DNA of 19,477 bases from Rhodobacteraceae bacterium UBA1943 (GCA_002336845.1 DDEX01000004.1:234-19710); one strand, 5' to 3'. Shown: positions 1 through 6,653, counted from the stretch's first letter. The notes: generated from the letters alone by a model not told the origin. Program-made: numbers and translations.

Positions 1-1
1 C

Positions 2-763
2 CATATCTTCTGCACCGAGGATCAGATCGAATCCGAATGCGCGGGCTTCATCGCGCTTTTGTCGTCGGTCTATAAAGACCTTGGCTTCGACAAGTTCGAC
101 ATCAAGCTTTCTACCCGCCCCGAAGTGCGCATCGGCACCGATGAGCAGTGGGACAAGGTGGAAGGCGCGCTGACCAACGCCATCGAGCATCTGGGCCTGC
201 CCTATGAGATCAACCCCGGCGACGGGGCGTTCTATGGGCCCAAGCTCGACTTCAAGCTGACCGATGCGATCGGGCGCGAATGGCAATGCGGCACCTTCCA
301 GGTGGATGCGCAACTGCCCGACCGTCTGGGCGCCGAATATGTCGGCGAGGACGGGGCCAAGCACATGCCTTACATGCTGCACCGCGCCATCCTTGGCAGC
401 TTTGAACGCTTCATCGGCATCCTGATTGAAAACTACGCCGGCAAGCTGCCGTTCTGGCTGGCACCGCGCCAGGTCGTCGTCGCCTCTATCGTCTCGGACG
501 CCGACGCCTATGTGATGGAAGTGACCGAGGCGCTGAAAAAGGCGGGCGTTCGGGCCGAGGCCGATACCCGGAACGAAAAGATCAACTACAAGGTCCGCGA
601 ACATTCGCTGGGCAAGGTTCCGGTCATCCTTGCCATCGGCATGAAAGAGGTCGAAGAGCGCACGGCGTCCGTGCGTCGTCTGGGCGATACCCGCACCGAA
701 ACCATCGGCTTTGACGAGGCGGTGCGGCTGTTCGGGGTCGATGCTCTGCCGCCCTCGCACTGA
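2..763 (+). CDS. thrS: Threonine--tRNA ligase, C-terminal part (5' end outside window)
   Basis: This cytoplasmic class II aminoacyl-tRNA synthetase charges tRNA-Thr with threonine. The frame is open from base 2 (HIFCTEDQI), so only the last 253 residues are present. Visible parts are the end of the catalytic core, with YGPKLDFKL and GREWQCGTFQVD, then class II motif 3 in MLHRAILGSFERF. The His of that motif matches the zinc-ligand His of the E. coli enzyme. The HGTP anticodon-binding domain follows, from about PFWLAPRQVVV to the C-terminus. The order and spacing match intact ThrS and no frameshift is seen. A strong hairpin terminator starts 3 bp after the stop codon. The identification is certain; the truncation is only the window edge. 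Confidence 0.97.
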   Translation, partial: HIFCTEDQIESECAGFIALLSSVYKDLGFDKFDIKLSTRPEVRIGTDEQWDKVEGALTNAIEHLGLPYEINPGDGAFYGPKLDFKLTDAIGREWQCGTFQVDAQLPDRLGAEYVGEDGAKHMPYMLHRAILGSFERFIGILIENYAGKLPFWLAPRQVVVASIVSDADAYVMEVTEALKKAGVRAEADTRNEKINYKVREHSLGKVPVILAIGMKEVEERTASVRRLGDTRTETIGFDEAVRLFGVDALPPSH

Positions 764-766
764 CGA

Positions 767-792
767 AAAGGCGCCCCTCGGGGCGCCTTTCT
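767..792. terminator. Intrinsic terminator between thrS and the convergent membrane-protein gene
   Basis: This is a perfect hairpin. The arm AAAGGCGCCCC (767-777) pairs with GGGGCGCCTTT (780-790) across a 2-nt loop, or 10 bp with a 4-nt loop. The A-run on one flank and T-run on the other let it act in both directions. It lies 3 bp after the thrS stop and 7 bp beyond the stop of the convergent minus-strand gene (800-1156). Confidence 0.85.
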
Positions 793-799
793 CAACGGT

Positions 800-1156
800 T
801 CAATGCGCGTCCGGCTGACGCGCCGCCAGCGCCAGAATGCCGCCCAGGCCGCAAAAGGCGATGGGGAACATGGTGAAGACGTTGAAGCCGAAGGCGAACC
901 AGATCGCCGCCCCTGCCGCCAGCAGCAAAACCCCCGCCGGCTGGTTCTGCGAGCGGGCCATGGCCCCGCCGGCAATGGCCAGAACCGGGGCCAGAAAGCT
1001 TGCCGCCTTGATCACGGCGGGGTGGTCAACCTGCTTTCCGATCTCGCCCAAGGCGCCATGCTGCTCGACAAAAGTTGTGTAGCCATAGCCGAAGAATCCG
1101 ACGATCATCGCCCAGATTCCTCCGATGATCCCCAGCACCAGTGCGGCATTCCGCAT
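800..1156 (-). CDS. Small multi-pass membrane protein of unknown function
   Basis: The product is 118 residues and almost entirely hydrophobic. Likely membrane segments are residues 4-28 (LVLGIIGGIWAMIVGFFGYG), about 48-66 (AVIKAASFLAPVLAIAGGA) and two closely spaced ones at about 74-110. A short polar loop (FVEQHGALGEIGKQVDHP) separates the first two. I recognise no catalytic motif. It resembles small DUF4064-like integral membrane proteins, but I would not assign it to a family. The start at 1156 is supported by an AGGAG ribosome site 7 nt upstream on the minus strand. The gene is convergent with thrS and divergent from the cold-shock gene. The coding call is good; the function is unknown. 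Confidence 0.8.
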   Translation of the reverse strand: MRNAALVLGIIGGIWAMIVGFFGYGYTTFVEQHGALGEIGKQVDHPAVIKAASFLAPVLAIAGGAMARSQNQPAGVLLLAAGAAIWFAFGFNVFTMFPIAFCGLGGILALAARQPDAH

Positions 1157-1212
1157 TGTTATCTCCTGTTTTCAAGGACTTGACGCCTAGAATCGTCTTT
1201 CCGATTCGGCGC

Positions 1213-1240
1213 TTGATTTTCAATTGAGCTTTGGCATGAT
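1213..1240 (+). promoter_or_regulatory. Candidate promoter of the cold-shock gene
   Basis: TTGATT (1213-1218) and CATGAT (1235-1240) are separated by 16 bp; each matches 4 of 6 sigma-70 consensus bases. If used, transcription would start near 1247 and leave a leader of about 100 nt before the ATG at 1350. Long leaders are usual for csp genes. The leader contains GCACGG/CCGTGC and CGTC/GACG hairpins. This is a sequence match only. Confidence 0.3.
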
Positions 1241-1349
1241 TTCGTCAGTGACGACAGGCTTTCTGACTGCCTCTACCCGTAGGCCGGAAGATTTGGCGCA
1301 CGGCCCCGTGCAATACCGCAGGGGGAGAAACGGAGTAAGGAGAGACGGA

Positions 1350-1556
1350 ATGCCTACCGGCACCGTAAAATGGTTCAACGCCACCAAGGGTTTTGGCTTC
1401 ATTGCCCCTGATGATGGCGGCAAGGATGTTTTCGTTCACATTTCGGCCGTGGAACGTGCGGGCCTGAAAGGACTGAACGACAATCAGAAGATCGGATACG
1501 AGCTTCAGTCGGGCCGCGATGGCCGCGCCTCGGCTGCGGATCTGAAACTGCTCTGA
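1350..1556 (+). CDS. Cold-shock domain protein (CspA family)
   Basis: The product is 68 residues forming one cold-shock (OB-fold) domain that binds single-stranded RNA or DNA. It starts MPTGTVKWFNATKGFGFIAP. The RNP1 motif KGFGFI and the RNP2 motif VFVHIS are both intact, and the length is typical of a single-domain Csp. Members act as RNA chaperones in cold adaptation or are constitutive. I chose ATG 1350 because TAAGGAGAG sits 5-8 nt upstream and because all homologues begin at this point. The open frame upstream to 1224 is leader sequence. The gene is monocistronic, with hairpins after the stop. Confidence 0.95.
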   Translation: MPTGTVKWFNATKGFGFIAPDDGGKDVFVHISAVERAGLKGLNDNQKIGYELQSGRDGRASAADLKLL

Positions 1557-1562
1557 TCGGTC

Positions 1563-1583
1563 GGCGCGGCTTCATGCCGCGCC
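1563..1583. terminator. Hairpin after the cold-shock gene (first of two)
   Basis: GGCGCGGC (1563-1570) pairs perfectly with GCCGCGCC (1576-1583) around the loop TTCAT, 7 bp after the csp stop. No T-run follows, so it may be a weak terminator or an mRNA 3'-end stabiliser. Confidence 0.4.
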
Positions 1584-1608
1584 CGGATTGCGTGTGCAAT
1601 GTAACGGG

Positions 1609-1630
1609 CGGCCCCGCCAGGGGCCGTTTC
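1609..1630. terminator. Hairpin terminator between csp and the convergent arsC-like gene
   Basis: CGGCCCC (1609-1615) pairs with GGGGCCG (1620-1626) around GCCA and is followed by TTTC. It lies between two convergent genes and could stop transcription from either side. It is the better terminator of the two hairpins in this 110-bp gap. Confidence 0.5.
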
Positions 1631-1666
1631 GTGCTGTGTAAGACCTCTGCGCGCGGCGGAATACGC

Positions 1667-1990
1667 TCAAAGGTACTTGGCGCGCACCGCATCGTCCCAT
1701 CCCAGTGTCAGCGCGCCGTCGCGCTCAATCACCGGGCGTTTCATCACTGCGGGCTGGGCGGCCAGTTGCGCCTCTGGGTCCGAGGCTTTCAGAAACTCGC
1801 CAAAGCTGCGATAGGTGGTCGAGGATTTGTTCACGATCGCATCGCCAAAGGCCCCAACAAAGCGGTCGATCTCGGCCGCAGACAGCGGGGTGGCCCGCAC
1901 ATCGCGGAAAGTCACCTGATGCCCCGCCGCCGCCAATTCCTTTTGCGCTTTCTTGCAGGTGTCACAGGTGGAAATGCCGTAAAGGATCAT
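1667..1990 (-). CDS. Spx/ArsC-family (YffB-like) thioredoxin-fold protein
   Basis: The product is 107 residues with the arsenate-reductase/Spx fold. The N-terminal ISTCDTCKKA carries a CxxC pair (Cys9 and Cys12), and MKRPVIERDG near residues 83-92 is the conserved cis-Pro/substrate loop of this family. The length is at the lower end for ArsC (about 115-140). Relatives include glutaredoxin-dependent arsenate reductase and the glutathione-binding YffB proteins. The lone setting, without arsB, acr3 or arsR, argues against a dedicated arsenic operon. It follows irr on the same strand after a 26-nt gap, with GAGG upstream of the ATG, so it is probably cotranscribed with irr. The family is certain; the substrate is not. 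Confidence 0.88.
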   Translation of the reverse strand: MILYGISTCDTCKKAQKELAAAGHQVTFRDVRATPLSAAEIDRFVGAFGDAIVNKSSTTYRSFGEFLKASDPEAQLAAQPAVMKRPVIERDGALTLGWDDAVRAKYL

Positions 1991-2016
1991 CGCAGCCTCG
2001 GATCGGGTTGGAAAAT

Positions 2017-2445
2017 TCAGGCCTTGCGCAGGCGGATCACCAGATCGACACGCGCAATCTGGGTGCCGTCGGGTGGCGTGGGCAGGCCGGTGATCTTCAA
2101 CTGATCGCGCGGGGCATCCGTCAAGAGCTGTTGGTCTTCCCAGTAGAAATGCGGATGGTCATCCAGTCTTGTGTCGAAATACGACCGCGAGGCATCGACC
2201 ACCACTTCATTCACCAGCCCCGCATCGCAAAAGGCGCGCAAGGTATTGTAAACCGTAGCAAGCGACACACGCTCTCCGGCGCTGGCGGCTGCATCGTACA
2301 GCCATTCCGCCGTGACATGCCGGTCCTGCCCGTCCCCCACCAGCAGCGCGGCAAGAGCCAGCCGCTGCCGTGTCGGACGCAACCCGCCACGCGACAGCCA
2401 GGTCGCGGCAAGGTCATCTTGCGTCAGGAGCCGTTGATCCATCAT
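2017..2445 (-). CDS. irr: Iron response regulator, Fur superfamily (Irr)
   Basis: The product is 142 residues. The winged-helix DNA-binding domain includes GLRPTRQRLALAALL and the recognition helix SLATVYNTLRAFCDAGLV. The dimerisation domain follows, with SRSYFDTRLDDHPHFYWED (about residues 86-104), the form typical of Rhodobacterales Irr; the HPH at 97-99 corresponds to the His-rich haem-binding stretch. The N-terminal haem regulatory motif of Bradyrhizobium Irr is absent. Irr represses or activates iron and haem genes according to haem status. I start at ATG 2445, or the second ATG at 2442, because the frame upstream is AT-rich promoter sequence. No clear ribosome site precedes it, and a -10-like TATATA lies 6 nt upstream. 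It is divergent from fabA and followed by the arsC-like gene. Confidence 0.93.
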   Translation of the reverse strand: MMDQRLLTQDDLAATWLSRGGLRPTRQRLALAALLVGDGQDRHVTAEWLYDAAASAGERVSLATVYNTLRAFCDAGLVNEVVVDASRSYFDTRLDDHPHFYWEDQQLLTDAPRDQLKITGLPTPPDGTQIARVDLVIRLRKA

Positions 2446-2451
2446 TCGCAA

Positions 2452-2481
2452 TATATAGATGACAATGCGGATCAAATTCAA
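2452..2481 (-). promoter_or_regulatory. Candidate irr promoter
   Basis: On the minus strand TTGAAT (2481-2476) and TATATA (2457-2452) are spaced by 18 bp. The -10 ends 6 nt before the ATG at 2445, so the transcript would begin at or within a base or two of the start codon. This fits the missing ribosome site. It is a visual match only. Confidence 0.4.
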
Positions 2482-2613
2482 TCGCAAAGCCGCAACGCGT
2501 CAAACGGGGGCGGGAACGGTCGCGCCCAGGGCCCCGGGGCGATGCCCCCGCCCTTGCTTCCCCTTCCCCCCCTCTGTTACACGGGGTCAAAGAACCGGGG
2601 GGATTGAGACGGG

Positions 2614-3123
2614 ATGAGCGGGTATCCGACAAGCTTCAGCAAGGAAGACCTTCTGAAATGTTCGCGCGGGGAGCTGTTTGGCCCCGGCAACGCGCAATTG
2701 CCCGCGCCGCCCATGCTGATGATGGACCGCATCACCGATATATCGGGCGATGGCGGGCTGCATGGCAAGGGCCATGTGGTGGCCGAATTCGACATCACCC
2801 CCGACCTGTGGTTCTTTGACTGCCACTTTCCCGGCAACCCGATCATGCCGGGCTGCCTTGGCCTGGATGGTCTGTGGCAACTGACCGGCTTCAACCTGGG
2901 CTGGCGCGGCTGGGAAGGGCGCGGCTATGCCTTGGGGGTGGGTGAGGTCAAGCTGACCGGCATGGTTCGCCCCGACCGCAAGATGCTGACCTACAAGGTC
3001 GATTTCACCAAGGCCCTGCAGACCCGCCGCCTGACCATGGGCGTGGCAGACGGCATTGTGGAAGCCGACGGCGAGGTTATCTATCAGGTCAAGGATATGA
3101 AGGTCGCCCTCTCGGCGAACTGA
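2614..3123 (+). CDS. fabA: 3-hydroxydecanoyl-ACP dehydratase/isomerase
   Basis: This cytoplasmic enzyme dehydrates beta-hydroxyacyl-ACP and isomerises trans-2- to cis-3-decenoyl-ACP. That is the branch point for unsaturated fatty acids in anaerobic-type synthesis. The product is 169 residues, close to the E. coli length. The catalytic His71 lies in FFDCHFPGNPIMPG and Asp85 follows in CLGLDGLWQ, matching the E. coli His70/Asp84 pair. The start is supported by the conserved N-terminus (SFSKEDLLKCSRGELFG) and a purine-rich GGGGGA site upstream. It heads fabA-fabB-fabI, with 16 bp before fabB. It is divergent from irr across 168 bp that contain a C/T-rich tract. Confidence 0.98.
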   Translation: MSGYPTSFSKEDLLKCSRGELFGPGNAQLPAPPMLMMDRITDISGDGGLHGKGHVVAEFDITPDLWFFDCHFPGNPIMPGCLGLDGLWQLTGFNLGWRGWEGRGYALGVGEVKLTGMVRPDRKMLTYKVDFTKALQTRRLTMGVADGIVEADGEVIYQVKDMKVALSAN

Positions 3124-3139
3124 CAGGAAAGGACTGCCC

Positions 3140-4369
3140 ATGCGTCGCGTCGTCATCACCGGCATCGGGATCATCTCGCCCATCGGCAACAACGCCGATG
3201 AGGTCGAGGCCAGTTTGCGCGCCGGGAAATCCGGCATCGTCTTTGCCCCCGAATATGCCGAACACGGCTTTCGCAGCCAGGTTCACGGGATGCCCCAGAT
3301 TGATCTGGAGGCCCATATCGACAAGCGCAACCTGCGCTTCATGGGGCCGGGTGCTGCCTATAACTTCCTGGCCATGCAGCAGGCGATTGCGGATTCGGGG
3401 CTGGAAGAGTCGGATGTTTCCAACGAACGCTCCGGTCTGATCATGGGGTCGGGCGGGCCGTCCACCTCGAACTTCTTCACCGCGTTTGACTGTGTGATCA
3501 ACAAGGGAGCGCCCAAGAAAATGGGCCCCTTCATGGTGACGCGCTGCATGAGCAGCACCAACTCTGCCTGCCTTGCAACGCCCTTCAAGATCAAGGGCGT
3601 GAACTATTCCATCACCTCGGCCTGCTCCACCTCTGCCCATTGCATCGGCAATGGCGTGGAACTGATCCAGATGGGCAAGCAGGACATCGTGTTCGCAGGT
3701 GGCGGCGAGGAACTGGACTGGACGCTTTCCTGCCTGTTCGACGCGATGGGCGCCATGTCGTCCAAGTATAACGACACACCCGAGACCGCCAGCCGCACCT
3801 ATGACGCCACCCGCGACGGGTTCGTCATTGCAGGCGGCGGCGGCGTGGTCGTGCTGGAAGAGCTGTCCCACGCCCTTGCGCGCGGCGCCAAGATCTACGG
3901 CGAAGTCACCGGCTATGGCGCCACCAGCGATGGTTACGACATGGTCGCCCCCAGTGGCGAGGGCGGCGAACGCTCCATGCGGCTGGCGGTTGCGACCCTG
4001 CCCGAAGGGCGCAAGATCGACTATATCAACAGCCACGGCACCAGCACGCCCGTCGGCGACGTGACCGAGCTGGAGGCAATCCGCCGCGTCTTTGGCCGCG
4101 GCACCACCCCGCCCGTCGCCTCGACCAAGTCGCTGACCGGCCATTCCCTGGGCGCCACCGGCGTGCATGAGGCGATTTATTCGCTGATCATGATGAACAA
4201 GGGCTTCATTGCGGCCTCGGCCAACATTACACAACTTGACCCCGCCATCGACGCAGGTGAAATCGTGCAAGAGTTGCGTGAGGGTGTTAGCATTGACAGC
4301 GTTTTGTCGAATTCCTTCGGCTTTGGCGGCACCAATGCCACGCTGGTAATGTCGAAATACCTCGGCTGA
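3140..4369 (+). CDS. fabB: Beta-ketoacyl-ACP synthase I
   Basis: This condensing enzyme elongates acyl-ACP with malonyl-ACP and is needed with FabA for unsaturated chains. The product is 409 residues with a thiolase-fold duplication. The nucleophile Cys162 is in TSACSTSAHC, His299 in NSHGTSTPVGD, Lys330 in STKSLTGHS and His335 just after it. This is the Cys-His-His-Lys set of KAS I. The C-terminal SNSFGFGGTNATLVMS is also canonical. The next gene, fabI, starts 24 bp after the stop, so FabA, FabB and FabI form one operon. AGGAAAGGA precedes the ATG. A very long open frame on the opposite strand is only a shadow of this gene and fabI. Confidence 0.98.
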   Translation: MRRVVITGIGIISPIGNNADEVEASLRAGKSGIVFAPEYAEHGFRSQVHGMPQIDLEAHIDKRNLRFMGPGAAYNFLAMQQAIADSGLEESDVSNERSGLIMGSGGPSTSNFFTAFDCVINKGAPKKMGPFMVTRCMSSTNSACLATPFKIKGVNYSITSACSTSAHCIGNGVELIQMGKQDIVFAGGGEELDWTLSCLFDAMGAMSSKYNDTPETASRTYDATRDGFVIAGGGGVVVLEELSHALARGAKIYGEVTGYGATSDGYDMVAPSGEGGERSMRLAVATLPEGRKIDYINSHGTSTPVGDVTELEAIRRVFGRGTTPPVASTKSLTGHSLGATGVHEAIYSLIMMNKGFIAASANITQLDPAIDAGEIVQELREGVSIDSVLSNSFGFGGTNATLVMSKYLG

Positions 4370-4393
4370 TTTGAGAATAGCAGGAGTGCCGGT

Positions 4394-5182
4394 ATGGCCG
4401 ATCTGATGAAGGGCAAGCGCGGGCTTGTCATGGGTGTGGCCAACGAACGCTCCATCGCCTGGGGCATTGCCTCGGCCTTGGCGGCCGAAGGGGCGGAGCT
4501 GGCCTTTTCCTATCAGGGCGAGGCCTTTGGCAAGCGGGTTGAACCACTTGCCACATCGGTCGGCAGCGACTTTCTGGTCGATGTCGATGTCACCAACGAC
4601 GACAGTCTGGATGCCTGCTTTGGCGCGCTCAAGGACCGCTGGGGCACGATGGATTTTCTGATCCACGCCATTGCCTTTTCCGACAAGAACGAACTGACCG
4701 GGCGTTTCATCAACACCACGCGCGGGAATTTCACCAATTCGCTGTCGATTTCCTGCTTCAGCTTCATCGACGTGTCGCGCCGTGCGGCCGAGCTGATGCC
4801 AGAGGGCGGCAGCCTGATCACGCTGACCTATGCCGGATCGAACCGGGTGACGCCCAATTACAACGTGATGGGTGTGGCCAAGGCCGCGCTGGAAAGTGCC
4901 ACGCGCTACCTTGCCAATGATCTTGGCCCGCAAAAGGTGCGGGTCAACGCCATCTCGCCCGGCCCGATGAAAACCCTTGCCGGTGCGGCGATTGGCGGCG
5001 CGCGCGCCACCTTCCGCCATACCGAGGCGAATTCGCCCATGCGCCAGAATGCGACACTGGAAGCAATCGGCGGCACCGCCGTCTGGCTTTGCTCTGATTA
5101 TGGCAACTGCACCAGCGGCGAGGTGGTGCATGTCGATTGCGGCTATCACGTTCTGGGGATGCCGCAGCAGGAAAACCTGTAA
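4394..5182 (+). CDS. fabI: Enoyl-ACP reductase (NADH), FabI type
   Basis: This enzyme reduces trans-2-enoyl-ACP in the last step of each elongation cycle. The product is 262 residues, a short-chain dehydrogenase fold of the FabI type. GVANERSIAWGIA is the modified nucleotide-binding loop. The active site is Tyr146, Tyr156 and Lys163 in TYAGSNRVTPNYNVMGVAK, the same numbering as E. coli FabI. HAIAF places Ala at the position equivalent to E. coli Gly93 near the triclosan pocket; Ala is a common natural variant there, so it predicts nothing by itself. The start is set by CAGGAG 8 nt upstream. Third gene of fabA-fabB-fabI. Confidence 0.98.
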   Translation: MADLMKGKRGLVMGVANERSIAWGIASALAAEGAELAFSYQGEAFGKRVEPLATSVGSDFLVDVDVTNDDSLDACFGALKDRWGTMDFLIHAIAFSDKNELTGRFINTTRGNFTNSLSISCFSFIDVSRRAAELMPEGGSLITLTYAGSNRVTPNYNVMGVAKAALESATRYLANDLGPQKVRVNAISPGPMKTLAGAAIGGARATFRHTEANSPMRQNATLEAIGGTAVWLCSDYGNCTSGEVVHVDCGYHVLGMPQQENL

Positions 5183-5196
5183 CAGGGCGGGCCGCG

Positions 5197-5988
5197 ATGG
5201 TCGCCCTGTTCGTCTCGCTTTGCCTGCTTGCCGGCACCTGGGCCACATTGAGGGGCGGCTATGCCGGATCTGGTCCTGGCCTTCGCCGCACCGGGCTTGA
5301 CCCCAACGCCGTCGGTCTGGCGGGGGTGGCCGTGGTTGCGGCGGTCTGGTTTTTTGGCTGGCTCTTCGGGCTGGCCTTCATTCTGGCGGTCTTGCTGCAT
5401 GAATACGGCCATGTCGCCGCCTACCGCGTCTGCGGTCATGCCGACGCGCAATTCCGCCTTCTGCCGTTGGTCGGCGGACAGGCCATTTCGTCCCGCCTGC
5501 CCGACAGCCATGAGGAAGAGGTGTTCATCACCTTGATGGGCCCTGCCATCGGCCTTGCCCCGATGTTCGTGTTGCTGTCGGTGTCGGAATTGCTGTGGAA
5601 CGTATCGCCGCATCTGGCCTATGGGATGCAGATCCTTGCCATGGTCATCGCCGGTCTGAACGCATTCAACCTGATGCCGTTCTGGCCGTTGGATGGTGGT
5701 AAGATCCTGCGGATTCTGGTTTTCACCTTTGCGCCCGGCGCGGCGCAGGGTGTGACGCTTGCCCTGTCGGCGCTGGCGGCGGCACTGGCGATCGTGACGC
5801 AATCCTATTTCCTGTTCATCTTCGTGCTGCTGGGCCTGTCCGGTCTTTTGCAATCGGCACAAGTGATCCGCCTGCAACGCCCGATGTCGTGGCGGCGGGG
5901 GATGCTGGCCGCCGGGGCCTATCTGGCCACCACCGCCACCTACGGCTGGGTGGCCCTGCCGCTGCTGTCGATGTTCCGGCTGGGATGA
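5197..5988 (+). CDS. Site-2 protease family (peptidase M50) membrane protein
   Basis: This is an intramembrane zinc metalloprotease candidate of 263 residues. HEYGH (His68, Glu69, His72) gives the HExxH zinc site inside a long hydrophobic stretch, and NLMPFWPLDGGKIL supplies the second signature with the third ligand, Asp166. Hydrophobic segments lie near residues 1-18, 40-66, 108-132, 143-165, 186-220 and 238-260. No PDZ or CBS domain is present, so it is a minimal core closer to SpoIVFB-type proteins than to RseP. I start at ATG 5197, 14 bp after the fabI stop; an earlier in-frame start would overlap fabI. Its ribosome site is weak. Its position makes it likely to be cotranscribed with the fab genes. 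The substrate is unknown. Confidence 0.88.
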   Translation: MVALFVSLCLLAGTWATLRGGYAGSGPGLRRTGLDPNAVGLAGVAVVAAVWFFGWLFGLAFILAVLLHEYGHVAAYRVCGHADAQFRLLPLVGGQAISSRLPDSHEEEVFITLMGPAIGLAPMFVLLSVSELLWNVSPHLAYGMQILAMVIAGLNAFNLMPFWPLDGGKILRILVFTFAPGAAQGVTLALSALAAALAIVTQSYFLFIFVLLGLSGLLQSAQVIRLQRPMSWRRGMLAAGAYLATTATYGWVALPLLSMFRLG

Positions 5989-5994
5989 TTGCCA

Positions 5995-6018
5995 ATAGTT
6001 AGCAAATATGCTAACTAT
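5995..6018. promoter_or_regulatory. Perfect 10+10 bp palindrome, likely operator of the VOC gene
   Basis: ATAGTTAGCA (5995-6004) is mirrored by TGCTAACTAT (6009-6018) around a 4-nt spacer AATA. It is strikingly AT-rich against its surroundings, starts 7 bp after the protease stop, and ends 24 bp before the VOC start. TTGCCA (5989-5994) and TATATA (6016-6021) flank or overlap it, though their spacing is poor for a standard promoter. Its size and symmetry fit a dimeric winged-helix repressor such as a MarR-like protein. No such regulator is encoded next to it. Confidence 0.55.
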
Positions 6019-6041
6019 ATAGGGCGAACCGGAGGAAACCC

Positions 6042-6452
6042 ATGCCGCAGATGATTTTTGTCAACCTGCCCGTCACCGACGTGCCCCGCGCCCGCGCCTT
6101 TTATCAAGGCCTGGGCTGGACCATCAACGAACAGTTCTCGGATGCGACAACCGCCTGCATCGTGGTGTCCGAGGCGATCTATTTCATGATCCTGACGCAT
6201 GAGCGGTTTCAGGGCTTTTCACCGAAACCCATGGTCGATCCGCGCAAGGGAACCACGGCGCTCATTTCGCTGAGTTGCGACAGCCGCGCCGCGGTTGATG
6301 CGATCACCCAGGCCGCCATCGCCGCGGGCGGCACTGATGCCGAACCCCCGCAGGACTTGGGCTTCATGTATTCGCGCGCGTTCTACGACCCGGACGGCAA
6401 CGGTTTCGGCGTTTTCTGGATGAATCCCGCCGCTGTGCAGGGCAAGGGCTAG
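6042..6452 (+). CDS. VOC (glyoxalase/bleomycin-resistance-like) family protein
   Basis: The product is 136 residues with one vicinal-oxygen-chelate module pair. It opens with MIFVNLPVTDVPRARAFYQGLGW, and near the end has FYDPDGNGFGVFWMNP, the usual closing motif of VOC proteins. Families with this fold include lactoylglutathione lyase, extradiol dioxygenases and antibiotic-binding proteins. This short cytoplasmic form is of the general YycE/PhnB-like kind and its substrate cannot be read from sequence. GGAGGA lies 5-6 nt upstream of the ATG. It has its own promoter region with a palindrome and its own terminator, so it is a separately controlled single gene. Confidence 0.88.
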   Translation: MPQMIFVNLPVTDVPRARAFYQGLGWTINEQFSDATTACIVVSEAIYFMILTHERFQGFSPKPMVDPRKGTTALISLSCDSRAAVDAITQAAIAAGGTDAEPPQDLGFMYSRAFYDPDGNGFGVFWMNPAAVQGKG

Positions 6453-6466
6453 GGCCCCGCAAACCA

Positions 6467-6497
6467 AAAGGCCACGCCACCATTCTGGCTGGCCTTT
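6467..6497. terminator. Bidirectional hairpin terminator after the VOC gene
   Basis: AAAGGCCA (6467-6474) pairs with TGGCCTTT (6490-6497). Inside this, GCCA (6476-6479) pairs with TGGC (6486-6489) after a single bulged C. The A and T ends make it usable from both sides. It separates the VOC gene from the tRNA gene on the opposite strand. Confidence 0.75.
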
Positions 6498-6520
6498 GCA
6501 TCACGTTCACACTGGAGAAA

Positions 6521-6594
6521 TGGAGCGGGTGACGGGAATCGAACCCGTGTCTTTAGCTTGGAAGGCTAAGGTCTTACCATTACACAACACCCGC
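6521..6594 (-). tRNA. tRNA-Gly (anticodon TCC)
   Basis: Read on the minus strand, the acceptor arm GCGGGTG at the 5' end pairs with CACCCGC near the 3' end. The T arm has GGTTCGATTCC, and the anticodon stem TTAGC/GCTAA closes the loop CTTCCAA with anticodon TCC. The discriminator is T and the terminal CCA is encoded (6521-6523). The length is 74 nt with CCA. The cloverleaf is complete. The TCC anticodon reads GGA and GGG glycine codons. Confidence 0.97.
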
Positions 6595-6599
6595 AACTG

Positions 6600-6624
6600 C
6601 CCGCCTGATAGCACCTCAGGCGGG
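6600..6624 (-). terminator. Hairpin after the metallophosphatase gene
   Basis: CCCGCCTGA (6600-6608) pairs perfectly with TCAGGCGGG (6616-6624) around 7 nt. It lies 29 bp beyond the stop of the minus-strand metallophosphatase and 5 bp before the tRNA 5' end. It has no T-run. It could end the metallophosphatase message or protect its 3' end, and it separates it from the tRNA. Confidence 0.5.
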
Positions 6625-6653
6625 TAGGCTCAAGCCTGCGGATCATCTTGGGA

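Noticed and set aside
1224..1349. Upstream in-frame extension of the cold-shock protein by 42 residues
   Set aside because: The extension has no similarity to the family, and a strong ribosome site precedes ATG 1350.
2517..2578. C/T-rich tract and GGGGC/GCCCC hairpin between irr and fabA as a terminator or regulatory RNA
   Set aside because: It lies between divergent genes where no terminator is needed; the pairing is short and expected at this GC content.
4670..4685. FabI Ala in place of E. coli Gly93 as a resistance change
   Set aside because: Ala is a natural residue at this position in other FabI enzymes, so it gives no evidence of triclosan resistance.
3089..5248. Very long open frame (719 codons) on the minus strand opposite fabB and fabI
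   Set aside because: It exactly shadows two genes with complete catalytic motifs, has no recognisable domains, and is rich in Gly/Ala/Arg/His/Gln as expected for the antisense frame of GC-rich coding DNA.
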